This document shows, in pieces, positions 12,901-27,989 of a stretch of 64,000 nt of DNA. Where the stretch lies: contig OY744607.1 of the NCBI GenBank assembly GCA_963556255.1, positions 37,555,722-37,619,721 on the forward strand. The letters are read 5' to 3'. Both the position numbers and the translations under genes were made by a program. The DNA is from Allolobophora icterica. Lineage: Eukaryota; Annelida; Clitellata; Crassiclitellata; Lumbricidae. The notes under the pieces were generated by a model. The model had not been told where the DNA came from, searched no databases, and saw only the letters and a list, made by a program, of their open reading frames with translations. Each line of letters begins with the position of its first letter. The stretch's first letter is position 1.

Positions 12901-14901
12901 TGCGATCATGTACCATTTATGCCATGATTTGCCATTTATGCTGTCATGTGCCATTTATCTTATCACATGCAACTTGTGCCTTTATGTGACATGGTGGTTG
13001 AATTGTTGCATTTCCTTTGTTGCTCAATTTTTTACAGGAAGCAAATGTTACGGAAGATGAAGAAGAAAGTACTTGGGAAAAAGAAAGAAAACTTGCTAAA
13101 GTAATCTTTATATGAATTCAGCTCATTTTATTAAGATATTGCACCTGTTTTTCAAGTGCTAGTGCTTTCTGATAATGTAATATAATGTTCGTAGGAAATT
13201 TATATAGAAAATGTAACTTAAAACTAATGTTTACGCTCAGTGGATATATTGTTGTTTTCAGTGTTGTGTTGGTAATGCAGCAGTGTCAATCATATCAATT
13301 CACTGTTCACACCATTTGCTGATTTGGGCTCATTATCAGACAGCCTTGTTTTTGGGGCCATACCAGGTTTACATTGTGTCCGCTTTATGCCACTTGCTGC
13401 AACTGCTGGCCATACATGGGTCCAACTTGGGCCCAGCGAACATGGGTGTCGGGGACCAAATGAGCGGTGAGCAGAGCTTACCTTGCAAGGGCTGTGGCAC
13501 AGAGGGCAGAGTGCCTTGAAGGCCTAACATACTTTTGGCCCTATTTTAACTTGAAAGGTTAACTGTTTTGATGTGCATAGGTTCTGCTTTATTGTGAGAA
13601 GTCAAATTTTTCATTGGAAGTTGTGAAGCAATGGCTTAATAAATGGCAGACAGAAAACTAAACAGAAAAAATTTTTATCAATCACCAAATAGTTTCAGGC
13701 GATAGTCCTGATGTTTGGCGATTGGTGATGTAATCACATAAGGAAGCACATTGGTCCTGCTGTTTGGCGATGTTGTTGTTAAAAAATCTCAGTGAATTCG
13801 TTGCGTGGGTTGCATTAGTTGCATGGGCGGTAGCATAGTTTGTTATGGAAATATTTAAACATGTGATTACATACGTTCCATGCAAGTCAGTTTCTATTTC
13901 TTCTGATATCTTAATTTTAAAGCAAACAAATTTTGGCAAAATTTGTGGAAAAATAAAATAGGATCTTGTTTACCTTACCCCTTTCTATGGGTGTGCCACA
14001 GGCCCTACACTCACAAAACTGAGCCAGTTTTTATCTCTCTTGTACTCAACCATTTTGTATTGCCTTAATTCTAAAAAGGTGTTGCTTTTTCGTATTCTGC
14101 TTTCATGTAGGAAATCTTTACTTAGTTTTTTGGAAATTTGAAAGAGACTGTTTTATTTTCTTGCACATTTACTGATATGGAGACCTTTTCAGATTTCATT
14201 TTCATGTCGTCGTATTTCTGTTATTTTGTAGCGGGACCCAATTGCTCCCAGTGTTGCAGTATTGAAATAAAATGAAATTTTAGCAGACTTTAATTCCATA
14301 AAAGTATACAAATTTTTGTATTTTTGACATTTGGTGTTTAGAAAAGTACAGAAAAGCAGAAGACTGATGTGAAAGATGGTGTGAAGACTGAAAATGCACA
14401 AAAGAGTCAAAAAATAGTACCAGATTATACCAGTTCACAACCAGCAGTCAAAACAGAACACAAAGAGAAAGAGGTACGTGAAGCATCGCCAAAAATTAAT
14501 ATTGTTTTAGAGTGAAATGAAAGACAAATGAAAAATTATGCCTAAACTGCAATGGGCCACAGCTCATAGCACACATCAGAGAGTTGCTGTAGATTGCAGT
14601 TGTTCCTTGGTTGTGTTTTTGGACTGGTTTAGGTCTTTATTGACTGGTTTAGGTCTTTACTGATGTGTGTTTAGGTCTTTATTGACTGGTTTGTCTTGTA
14701 TTGACTGGTTTAGGGTCTTTATTGACTGATTTTAGGTCGTTTTAAGTTCTCTGCCTCCTGAACCAAACAGAGACAGAGATCTAAACCTGAGCAGTGCCTC
14801 AGCCTCTTCCTTTCAACAGAAACAAGCTCCCGCTTCATCAAGGTACTTTTGACAAATTTTTCTGTTCTTCTTAGCAGGTTGTCGTACGTGTGTGTGTGTA
14901 C

Positions 14902-14932
<31 letters not shown>

Positions 14933-17900
14933 TGCGTGCGTGTGTGTGTGTGTGTGTTGTGTGTTTAAGTTGCGTACAGTAAATGCAGGCCTATTAATCT
15001 AACAAAACTTACTTTGCTACTTGTGTTGAAATCCAGGTAGCAAACATTCTTCCTGCTGTTCATCATCTTCATCATCTTCATCATCATTGGTGTTATCATC
15101 ATGATCATTTCCAGTATCATCATTGTATGAGCTCTTAAAGAGTGCCTCAAAATTTATGAAATATTGTATGAATAGCATAAAATTACACAGCATAGCATAG
15201 CATAACATGGTTTTAAGTGGTTCACATCTATAACTACTGCAAAATACTTTACATCTGTTGCTGTTAAGCGGTAACTATATTTAAATATTTCTTAAAATCT
15301 CTTAACCCTTTAAAGACGAGCGTGCACTAAAATGTATGGAAGACTAATCCCTTCCGTCGTTAAAGGTTAAAGATGTAAGTAAGTAAGTAAGTATATTCTT
15401 TAATGAACCATCTGCATACGCACTATGGTTTACAAACATGTTATGCAGTTAGAGGCAAGATACACAAAATAAGGAAACTAAAAAAGGACTAGGCTAGGTA
15501 TAGGAAATTGCCTAAAAACTGAGTCAGATTTAATTTTGTAATTTTTACTTAGACCATTGTAGTAGTTTTTTTAATGTAACAGCGGCAGGATACCATTGGC
15601 TTCCGCTGTGACTCCTCTCTCCATTAAGATGAGTCAAGAGGAGTCGTCGGATACAGACGAACCACTTTCGCCCATTGGAAGCGCCAGAAGTACTGCCAGA
15701 TCGGTCTCTCTCAACACAGGTGATTATTAAATGATCTTACTTGTAAGTCTGATCATAATAAAAAATGTACGTAGCAGTTCTTTAGAACTGATCTGCGGTG
15801 CCCTCTCCGTTATTTAAAATTATGGTGAAGTTCATTCGGAACAAAATGTTACCATACAGCTTCACTGGCCATGGTGCATGCTGTGAATAAGTAGAATACC
15901 CGAACAGTTTGGGGAATTCTGTGATTTCTGAATCCATGTGTTGAAGTGCAAGACAGATTGTTAATGGATCTGTATTTAATATGCCTCAGGCAGCCATTCT
16001 GGCTAGTCTGTCCATAACTTTAGTAATATTCCTGAATCTGGATTTTTTCTTTGAAAGTCAGTTGAATCCTATCGCCCCACGGTATGTTTTCTTTTTTGGA
16101 AGCAAAATTCTTTTTGTTGTTATTCTTTTAAACTTTAAAATGTAAAATATGTGTGGTGCAGCATCAGAGTTATAAGAAGCTAATTCAGGTCTATCAAAAT
16201 TGTTCTGAACTACTGGAAGCTGGTAGTTCACTGATTTTTGCAGTGCAGAAGTTCTACATCTATTTTTTTAGACTTCTATGAAATATCCTTTTTCGATGTT
16301 TTTGTAGATATGAACAATGTTATTCGGCTACAGGAGATGATTCGAGATGGACAGAGAAAGCTGGAAAGTGAACGATCTGCCAAGACACTGCTTGAAAACA
16401 AACGCAAAGCTCTTGAAAACGAAAGAGCAAAGCTAGTTGAGTTAGTCTTTTCAATTACATCTATGTTCTAGTGTAATTGTAAGGTAAATATCTGAAATGT
16501 TGTTAGTGCTACACAAAAGCTGCTTGTGAGAGACCAGCCTATTATATTCACTGGTGCTGTATTAAGTCAAATTTGTGAGGTTCAGGTGGTTGGTCAGTTG
16601 TGGATCTGCTTTAGGATCCGAGGGGGTACAGCTGAGGGAGATCATCATCATCATGACCATCCTCATTGCTACGGATCGGAGACCAGAGCCAACGACGTCA
16701 GTTTTCTCCAACCCTCTCTGTCCCTTGCTCTCCTTACGCAATCCGCCAGCTGCAACCCCGTCCACTCCTCCACATCGTCCATCCAGCGTCTTCTCGGTCT
16801 TCCTCGGGCCCTTTTTCCATTCACATAGCCTTGACATATGAATGCCGATAGATTGTTCGCTCTTGTCATGTGTCCGAAGTAAATCAGCTTCCTTCTCTTC
16901 ACCACCTCCAGCAGTCGCTGCTCCGGTCGCAGTTCCTCCAGTATGGATTCATTTGTTCTGAACTCCCTCCAGCTGACTCTCAGCATCTTTCTATACAGTG
17001 TCATCTCAAAGGCTGATATTCTTCTTTTATCTTCCGCCTTCAGAGTCCAAGTTTCACAACCGTACAGCGCCACCGACCATACTAGCGACCTCACAAATCT
17101 CAGCCTCAGCTCAGTTCCAATGGCTCTGTCCTTCCAAATCACCTCAAGTGATCCCATTGCCATACGCGCCATTCCTAATCTAGCTCTTATTTCTCCGCTC
17201 CCGTCACCATTTTCCTCCATTATAGCTCCCAAGTATCGGAACGACTTCACCTGCTCCAGAATCGTGCCGTTACACGTTATTGAGATCCTCTCGTGTGCCC
17301 TGTCCACTACCATCACCTTCGTTTTCCTGGTATTTATCTCTAAACCGTACTTCCTTGATGTTTCATTTACTTTGTCCAGCAGTTGTTGGAGCTCTTCTTT
17401 TGATGTAGCGACGAGTACGATATCATCCGCATACCGCAAGTTGTTTAATGTCCGTCCACTTATTGTTATTCCAATCCAGTTGAGTTCATCTGCAGACTCT
17501 CTCATCACATAGTGAAAAGTCTGTTGAAATCTTTACTTGTTTCTTTGTTTCTGTTGAAATATTGTGTGAGTCAGTGTGATTTTTTTGAATTTTCTGTATG
17601 CTTTTTTTTTGTATTTTGCATCTTTAATTGAGTATTAGTCTTTGACTTCTGTACAAAGTTTCCAGTACGGGTAATTAAATTCTTTCGAAAAGTGTTTGAT
17701 TGCTGTAGGAAAGTGGGATTTGTCTTGTCAAGAATTTCTATACTATGATGCATTTCTGAAAATTTCAGACAGCTTCATGTCATTACTCGAGAGAAATTTA
17801 ATCTGGATCAGTTGAAAATTGATCTGGACTCAAAAGTTCGACATTTAGAGTAAGTTTTTCAACACTTTTTGTACTTTTAGAATTTTTTCTTGTACTTTAG

Positions 17901-20900
17901 TTAACACTGACAAAATAATTTTAATTCAGCCAGTAGTAGCACTGAAATATGGTTATTTGATGGTTGAAAACGTTGTTAAACCAAAAACCAGTTCATACTT
18001 TTAGTTGGAGATTGCTTTGGAAGGCTAGAGTGCAAGGCAAGGAAAAGAATAGAGTGAGACCTGAGTTTGTGAGTAGTAAAAATGTGAATGGTTTACGTTA
18101 AACAGAAACTCGGTTATTGAGCTCTAGATTAGATTGTCTACTTTACAGTCCACTCTTGGAAATTTGTTACTCTGTAAACAGGTATCAACTGGGTGAAGAA
18201 ACGGAGAAGAGGAAGAACACAGATGTTCTTTATGAGAAAACCAAAGAACAGCTCACAAGGAAGGAAGAACAATGCCTACAGTCTGTATACTCACATTTTA
18301 ATAATATGTTATGTGCATCCTTTTTAAATTAAAGGTATATTAAGGTAAGGTAAGATTATCGGTTAATTGTTACTTGCCTCTGTCCACATTAATTCTTATT
18401 TGTTACATACGTGCACAAAGGCAGACCAAGATTATGCTGGATAGATTATATAACTGAGGACATAACATCACTTGGACTAACACTAAAGGGGGTAATAGAC
18501 TTGACAAATGACCGAGGACAGTAGAGATCATTTATTCAGATTAGGACACCAAAGGATGTGTTAAATATTTGTTGCATGACATCTTAATAAAACTGAAAGT
18601 AAAACTGCGTAGATGGCAAAACTACTAACAACTAACATAAAGGAATACAAATACGTAAAGAACTCATTTTTATCCATTTTATGCCTAGTTCTCTTCTGAC
18701 CGTATTTCTCACAAATTGACTTTTGTGAATTTGTGAAAATTTTCTCAGGCACTGTCAAAATTAATTGAGACAAATGGTTTAGACAGCTTTTGAATATGTA
18801 GATTAACAGAAGCAAAACAAAAGACAGAGACTTCATTGAAGAATGAACAAAAGGAAAAAGCTGCATCCTTGGCCTTCATCAAAGAGGTAGTATCGGAGAT
18901 TCTTAGTATGCAGTGGCTTAGTTAAATAAATGATTGTGAACTCAATTTAGCCTAGCATGGTGAGTTTTATATTATTATTACTATTATTATTAATTAGTAA
19001 CTTCTTTCGGGCTCTGTCTGATGTGCATCGACTAATGATGAACCAAAACTAAGCTGTAATCAGGTCAATAGCCAGAAGATCAGTCTGCAAAGACTTTTTC
19101 TTTGAGGCCTGTTTGAAAGATAGATTCTTGCAGTTTACCAAATAATTTATTTTTACCAAATGTCGGCCTAATGATGAAAATCTGCTGTGCCCAAAAGCTC
19201 AATGGTACATTGCGCCCAAAGCATGATCTGTATTATTTAATACCGGCATGGGCAACTTCTTTTAACAGAGGGCCGACCTAAGATTTGAAGGGTAGCTCAG
19301 GGGTCGCATGCCAATCGCGGGCTAATTTTTGCAGATTCATTTGCCCAAGAAAATAAGACAATATTAATTTTATTCAAACTAACTATTGCGATATAACCGT
19401 TACGGTTAAATTTATGTTAAACTAAATGAAGATAAATTTTATGATGAAAACATAATTATCCTAATTGCCTACAGTCCTGCACTACAATAAAATACTAAAT
19501 ATGTTGAAAGTTTTTTCAGTATAAAAAGTACATAAAACTGTTAGTGTACATTTGTTTGGCGTGCTATATTTAATGATTAATGTGAAATCTGGCACTTCTT
19601 CTCACGACACAATTTGTCCAGTATGGTTGCTTTAATGTTCGAAGTGGCAGTTCAAATTTCATTGGAAAGATTGTCATTTGTTAGTCTGCATCTGCTTCTG
19701 CATTTTGTTAGTTTCATCTTTGAGAAGAACTGTTCACAAATATAGGTGCTTGGAACAGTGCAACCATTTTCAGAGCATGAAATCTAAGTGAAGATGGCTT
19801 TCAAAGTTTAGAACCTACCCACTCTGTGGTATTGTTTCATGCAGAAAGTAATTACATTGATGAATGAGTAGTGAACTAGTTGACTAGATTAGAGGCCGGA
19901 TTCTTAATAAATCAGAAACAGATGTTTTAGTGTGGGCCTATGTACAGAGATCCAGACATTCGTGTAGGGCCGGATAAAAGTGCCTGATACAATGCTATTA
20001 TTAAAGACATTTCAAGGGCCGGTTGAAAAGTCCCCGCGGGCCGTATGTTGCCCACCGCTGATTTAGCAGTAAGTGCTGTAGAAATTTTTATATATATATA
20101 TATATATATATACATTCATAGACTGAAATATATACATGTATAAATTTTATTTCGATTCATTTATTTATGAAGTTGGAAGAAGAGAATGAATCACTGAAGC
20201 GACAGTTGAATGAGAAGAACATCTTTGTCGTTCAAGATGGAGAGCCTGCTGAACACCATCAGAGAAGAAGTTTAATTAAGGTCAGCTGTTCATTTGAATA
20301 CTGATGATTCATCCTGCTGCATATTGAATAAACTATGGAAAGTTAAGATATCACCAACTGCTGCTGATTTGTATGAATGACTTAAACATTGAGAGTGTCT
20401 TAACCACAACACGATGCATTTATTATGGAAAGTCATTTTTGTGGTCTGCTGGTGCCCTGAGCTTAGGTTCAAGTAGTACTTTAGAAATCAAGAGTTTACG
20501 ATAATGATTGTTTTCAATATTTTTTTATTATCTGATTTAATTACTGCATTCACTCTGCTCTCATTGTATCTATTTCTGTTTGTTCTGCTGTTTTGCTGAT
20601 TTGTTGTTTTGTTGACTTAAATAAATAAATAAATTGTTTTGGAGCTAGGTATTCTTCAGTGTCATTTGTCAAGTGTTTTGGTAACAAGCTCCTTTTTCCA
20701 CGTTAATTTGAAAAATGGGAAGTACTGAAGGAGTTCTGGTAGTAGTTACGGCTTAGACTGACCTGACGATGCAACTATGCAGGTTGTGTGCAGATGTTAT
20801 TTTACTGTAATTATTTCCACCCATGAAAACCTGTGGAACCAGCACTGTCAGCACCAAGAGGGAGCAAAAGATTTGTGCCAGATAGATTTTGGTGAACAAA

Positions 20901-23900
20901 TTATGAATGCGTTTTCTTTTACAACAGATATTGCCTTAAAGCATTACAAATCTGTAGGTCTGAAATGCTGCATTTTCACTTCACAGTGCATTATATATTA
21001 GTTTTGTGTTACAGGAATTGCATCTGTTAATAACGTATTCTTTGTCTTTAGTCTAGTGCTGTGGCTGGCAGTGAAGTTTATCCTCAGCTTACACCAACTG
21101 TTGGGGCTTCAGCTGAACTGTATGCTGCTCAGGTACCCACATCAAAGTCAAATGTTAACACCTATCATTACTGTCATGATAATCATGCATTTATTACATT
21201 TCATACATTCATCCATTTCTTCTGTTAGAGGAAAACTCTGTGGAGTTGTACCTAACCTGATAAACGCAAAGTCACTTAGCAGATTGGACGAGCTTACAGG
21301 CTACTCTACCCTGGATTGATCATCTTGCTATCATTAAAGTTGAATTCATTTTTTCTTGTTTGGACAGCTTGAAATGAATCGAGAAAGAGAACGTACAAAG
21401 GATACGGTTGAAGAACTGACGCATGAAAATGAAGAACTAAGAAAGCTTAACAAGGAATTGACCGAGAAATGGGTCAGCCTCTTCTTGTTCTTGTGCTTTA
21501 TAGTGTTTTACAGTTTTCTGGTAATAATTACGAAAACTGTTCGAAATCTTGAAATCAGTTTCAACTGTAGTGTCGGGTAATGGGTTTTGGTTGGTGTAGC
21601 GGTACATGGTAGCAGTATCTGACTTCAACACAATGTACAAGGTTATCATTAAGCAACACCTTTCCCCCATCTATTTGGATAAAAACAATGTGGCTGTTGC
21701 AAACTTGATATAATGTGAACTTGATATAAAAGCGATGCAGCCTTTGTGTGGTTCTGAGAAATTTTGGAAATATATATATTGCATTTTTTCATTGTTAATT
21801 AAGAGCATTTATGTAGCGCCCTTCTAGATATTTACGTAGAGGCACTTGTTCTCTTACCCTGCCCCGGTAAGAGAACAAGTTCAAGTGTTGGTGAAAGTTG
21901 AATGTAGCATCCCCCGGTAGGAGGGCATACAGATCTGAAATTGGACTGCTATTCGAGATAGGTGGCCCAACCACAACAAGCCAACTGATGTATGTAGACC
22001 AGAGCTGTTAGCTGGGCATTATTATTGTCTTTTGTGGTCTCTTTGATACAGACCCGTGGTGAAGATGCGCTTACTCATGCCAGTCTCTATTACAATCTTG
22101 ACGTCGTCCAGCTAAAAGCGGACAATGACAGGTTGTCTTCACAATTGGAGAAAGAAAATTCTGGCAAAGAGGAACTTGAAAGAGAAGTATGAGTCCCAGA
22201 CTTTGATCTACTGATCCAATCTAATCTGCGCTTCTGTGCTTCCAGGATAAACTAAGTGTCATTGCAACTGAAAACAAATTACTGAAACTTATGAACTTGA
22301 TGGGAATATGAGGCGTTGCTTACATTCAGGTGTTGCATGTTATAGTAATCTAAATATATGGACCACTTATGTTTAATATAGTATTGTACTTGATTATTGA
22401 ATGTTACATGATCTGAAATATTCTGAAATAGTTTGAATATGTTAAAGTCTGTTGTTCCAATGCTGTATGAGTTCTTGTGAATTGTTTTGGGCTAATTGCA
22501 TTTCCTACATTCAGGGCATATTTTAACACGTTGACCACCAGCCCTCTCAAATTCCCACCAGTCCTTGCCATTTTCCCCACCAGTGAATTTTTCCCTTTTA
22601 GTCCCACCGGTCGCTACCAATGTTGAAATGATTTTATTTTTTTATGACCTTGAGGCTTGAAGTTGAAATCCTCATTAATAATAATGAGTTCATTTTGATA
22701 ATTTGACTGCTTGAAAGTTCAAATATTTAAAATATATGTCTCCCAAATGTCTCTGATTCAGTGTTATTTTACTTAAAATTACGTGCGAAAATTCCCTTTT
22801 AAAAATCCTTACCAGTGGAAATTTCTTAAAACATCCCCTGCCTACAGCTGCAAGTGTTTCTCATCAGGTGAATTCACTGAAGCTCCAGCTATCTTCGCTG
22901 ACCTCAGAGCTACAAGCTGCACGTGATGCAAAAACTGAAATAGAAAGGTTTGCTATTTGCTCAAAGTTGCCATTGTTTTTAAATGTTGACTTTCATTTCT
23001 TCAACTTGCAGTAGTCAGCTAGACTACATTCAACTACCAGTAGCCAGTATTGAGCTGTAATGAAGTAAAAGTACCATGGTAATGTAAATTAAGTACTTTT
23101 ACTGGTAAAGAAGTATTAGATAGGGGAAGTACTGTTACTTGAACACTGTAATAGTTCACTTATTTTCACAGCTTTGAATGAGTCACCTACTTGGATTACA
23201 CGTGTACAACGTTTTTCTTGACAGTGCATGACTGTCTTACAGAAGTTCTAACAGTAATTGTAGGCTTCACATTTAGGACCAATCTCATGCACAGAGATAC
23301 TGGGGTATGCCTGTGCATCACTTGACAAATAACACCCATGACGAGAGTAGGTTAGACTTTTATCTCCTCTTTGTTTTAGCTTTAATCTTAAGTTCCTGCT
23401 TGCATGAAAAATTAAACCTGGATTTGTGCCAATTAGGCAGCGACGGAATCATGCGGACGATTTCAGTCGACTGTCAGAGAGTCAACATCAGGAACTGTTG
23501 AACACGAAGAACCTGTGTCAGGTAAACCATTGAACTGTTTACAGTTATGTAATGTAATGTCATTTACTGTAGTATAACTGAACATTTCTAAACACCTTCC
23601 AGGGTCCTCTTGGAAGTGTTGCCAACCTAAATGATTAGAAATTTAGAAAGAGTCACCAGTTGCAGGCTAACACACATCTTAACAGGTAGCTTTATGTTCA
23701 GAGTCTTTGAACCAGTCTGAATAGTGTAGAGTGATGACTTGTATTAGTAACCACAGTACACGGTAGCACCACCGCCCAGGAGTCCCTCACTGGTGGTCGA
23801 TAGCACGTGTCTAGCCATTACCCAGTTAGCCAGGTAAACATGGAAGCCCCTCTTCATCACCTTCCAATTGCAAGATCAGTCCAAAGACCTGCATCACCCC

Positions 23901-26900
23901 TCCTTCACAAAGACATGAAATACTCGGCTGCAGATGGCATGAGCGGGTCTGTGGATCCAAGACTTGATGGCGCGTATGACACAGATGCACATTTTATTTA
24001 ACGTGTGCTCCACCTACACTCGTCTATAATGAATAAGTTAGTTATAGATCAAACGATGTAACTCCACAGAACATTTACTTTAGAATGTGTTCGATTGCTG
24101 TAATAGTCTTCTGTTACCAGAATGTTAGTCTATATGCATTCTGCTATTTGTTTGACTTTGATTGTAAATTTAATCTCATATTTTACTGTTGCTGATTATT
24201 TTTGTTGATATTGGTGATGATGTATTGAGAAATTGTTGATAATATTAGTTGTCTACTTCTTCTGTAAAAAACTAAGGCAGTGAGCATCAGACGCTATCTG
24301 GCCCTGACACCTTGCTCCAAAAGGCCATCGACATTGTATTAACTGCTGAATATATTTAGCTGAAGAATTTGTTTAGAACTGTTTGTACTTACTCTCAGAT
24401 ATCATTTGTACTTGAAATATTTTGTTTGATTGCTTGTCGTGCATCTGTGTTTGCATCAGACATTTATATGCTCCTTCTATGAACCTCTCAAATGTGAGAT
24501 ACTGTATTTGGTTATCAATAAATACTAGTAGACGACTGTTTTTTTTTCATATGCTATGCATTGTTTTTGTAAGTAATGAGAATAATATTCTTTGTTCACT
24601 CTTACTTGTAGTCCCAGTCTCAGCAACTTTCTGAAGTGCTTCCAAAGCTGCAGAAACTGGAAAGTGAAGTAAGAGCAGTTGTGTAGCTGTTGGGCTGTAG
24701 TTAATTCATATTTGCTACTGATTTTCACACAAGCTTAGTGTTATGTTTTAGGAGCAGTGTGACTTCTAATTCACTAACAAACGTGTTGTGTGTGATGCAG
24801 TGGTCCATCAATGTTGTGCTTGGTCTGTGACCAAACAGTTGTTGGTTTGAGCCTGGACTTTGCGTAATGACCCTGACAGTCCTTGGCAAGTTGTTTGTGC
24901 AAACATACCTCTGTCACCAATTTGATACTGATAATACCTGAAAGTAAATGTGATGAACTGAGACTTTGGGATTTGTCCATTTCTGGCTCAAAGGCCAAAT
25001 AGCTAGAAATCAATGTCTCCCTTATGATCCACTCTGGGACACAGGAACTTTATTTTACTTTGAAGAATATGGTTGCACAATGTAATGGACCAGTAATGCA
25101 TTTTACTAACATACTGACTGATTTGTTTAACCGCCTCTGCTAAGTTTCTGTTTTAGAATCATAGCTTGTGAGACAATCTTGGATTAAGTTAAATGAGAGG
25201 AGTTCAGTTAATAAGATTTTTCCAATGGAGATGTGTGTTATTAGGTTGGATTGTACAGAGGTAAAAGTCTGGGTTAGATTAGATTCAATGTTCTTCAATG
25301 GAATTTTGTATTTTTATGTTGAAAGTTGGTGGTTGCCAATACCTTGCTGTCAGAAAGAACAAATCAGTTGACCATTCTGCAAAAGGATCTTGAAAAACGT
25401 GGCTCCAATCAAGACACGTTGGATGAAAACTATCGAAAGCAAAAGGTATTCAAGCGCAAGGTTTTCCTTTCATTCATGCTTTGGTTTTAGTGACTTTTCT
25501 AAAGCAGCCTGTTAAAGATAAAGCAAGCAAGGAGTTTCATTGGAAAGGAACTTAGTTGGATTGATTATTCTTTCGGTTTTTTGCGTTTTGCATGCAAATA
25601 AGTCCAAGACCTGGATGATTGGCAAAGAGTTGTAGAAATGGCAGACACTCCAAAGAGAGGCACACCACTGATTATGATGATGAAAGTGGTCATTTGGTAA
25701 CCATCTATGGAATTTCATGCTACCTGGTGCCCACTTAGACCTCCTAGACCTCCATCCTTACTTGGTCTGTAAATGAGAACAGTACCAACACAAGTTGGGA
25801 GGTTAGACAGGTTTCGATCATTAGATTATTACTGTGCCCTAGCCGAATGGTCCTTTGGTCCTTAGATCTTAGGACCATGTTTCTGAAGGGTTCCTATAGA
25901 AGAGTGTAAACCAGGGAGTCACCTTTAACTTTAAAAAAATTTAATTGTGAGAAATAAATTTATATCTGGTGCACTGCAGATGGACATTCATATATTGCCT
26001 CTTCAAGGAAACTTCTCTGATCAGCATAATTGATGCTTCTGAATGTTTCAGAATGTGTCAGCACAAAAACCTATTCATAAAAATATAGAAAGAAACAACA
26101 CAGACCAGGTTGCTGTTTGCCACTTCCATGACTTTTTGCCAGTCATCCAGGTCTTGGGCTCGTTTAGGTGTAGCATGGGTGTAGCTAGGCTGGGTGTAGC
26201 CCAAAGCTCAGTGGGTGAAAACCTGCCTTCACCATCGTGTGTGGATGGCCACTGACTTAGTGTTTTTCTGAGATTTTCGTGTCTGACTTGTATTACTTGC
26301 CAATATACTTTTATTTAAATAAAATTTCTGCATTTTTAAGAACAATTTTTTTTTGTTGTACCAATGCCTTCTGTTGCAGGAAGAAAATATTCGCCTTGAA
26401 GCAAAAGTTGAATCTCTACAGGAAAGGTTTGTGATTGGCTCATAGAAAGAACCCTTACTGTGTCACAACTGTTATAGTGCATCATAAAGTGGTTTAAAAA
26501 AAATAATCATAATAATAACAAAACTGGGACAAATATCTCTTAAATTCTTAAGATTGGCTTTCCATGAGCTCCTATGTTAATTTTGTTCCTGAGAATCATT
26601 CCTGTTTCTGGTTAGAAATACATGTACCTTTGTTAACACAACTATAATAAGGGTAAAATTATTGACAGTAAATACTATGCTGTTTATTTATATTGACTGA
26701 TTAATGTCATGTCCAGTAATCAATCGATTATAAACCAGCAATTTTATTGTTTACTGTCGTACGAGCCATGACTTCCTTAGGTCTGATATGCGTAATACAG
26801 AGGCACGTTTGCACCATTTGAGTTAGATGTAAGTAAGTTAAAGAAGAGCAAACGTGTAGCAGAAGATGCTGTGCTGTTGCATGTTAACATTAGGCAGAGC

Positions 26901-27956
26901 TGTTTTGGTTGCATTGTCTATGAGAGTGGATTTCTCAAAGGTGCTATATAATGTCTAGATATGGCTGATAATGATCTTTTTCAGGCTGTCTGAGGTGCAG
27001 GAAGAACTGCGCTTAGCGAAGCAGTCGTCTGAATCGAAACGTCTGAATGGTGAACAGCCAGACGACCTTGCCACTCTGCTTAGCAGTCTCAAAGCTGAAC
27101 ATGATCGGGTAAACAATACTGATAGGCTCTAAAATCCTGTTTTGTCATAATTATGAACAGTTTAAGGCTGCGTAAAGCAATTCTTAAAATATCATTCGTA
27201 TATATCATTCGTATATCATTAATATAAATATCATTCGTATATCATTAATATAAAGAAAATTGTCTGTAATAAACAGTGTAAATGTTTTAGGATAGTTTAG
27301 TGTAATACTTCATGAAAAATTGAATTTTGATTCCCAATTAACCAGAATTATGCAAATTGCAAGATATCATGGTTTCATTTAAGTTTGGTGCTTTCATCTT
27401 GTCTTTGCATCCTTTAATTTGTCATTTAGTTAATTCACTCCTTCATTCGTTTGCTGAGAAATCATTCATTCATTGTTTTATGCATTCATGGATTGTAGAC
27501 GAAGGGTAGCCTTGAAGACAGGAATGCATCGTTAATAGAATCGCTGTCTAAGACCAAAGAGGAACTGAAGTCGGCCGAGCGTGGTCGACTGAACACCGAG
27601 GATGAGAAACGGCGCCTACAGGCTGTTCTAAATGAAACACAGAAGCAACAGCTTGCTTCTGAAGCCTCGCTTCAAATGGCCAATCAGGTTGCTTTTGCTA
27701 TGCTATATCCAAAGTATCAAATTCTTAGCACAGTACTTATCAATGTCTTGTATGTCTATATAAATGAATAGTAGGCCATGATTGGCGCCCTGTTGGCTAC
27801 CGTATAAAAACAGTTATATTCGACTCCTGTAAAACTGTTATAATGTGCTTCTACTGTATACATGTATGTAAGGTGCCCTGTGTGGCTGCCGTTTCTACTA
27901 TATGTATGTTCACTGTACAGCGCAGTGCGGTTAGCAGGCGCTTAAATAAAGAAAAG

Positions 27957-27989
<33 letters not shown>

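Noticed and set aside
23807..24001. 64-codon frame in intron 20
   Set aside because: No splice support, no family resemblance and no start context; possibly part of an unclassified repeat.
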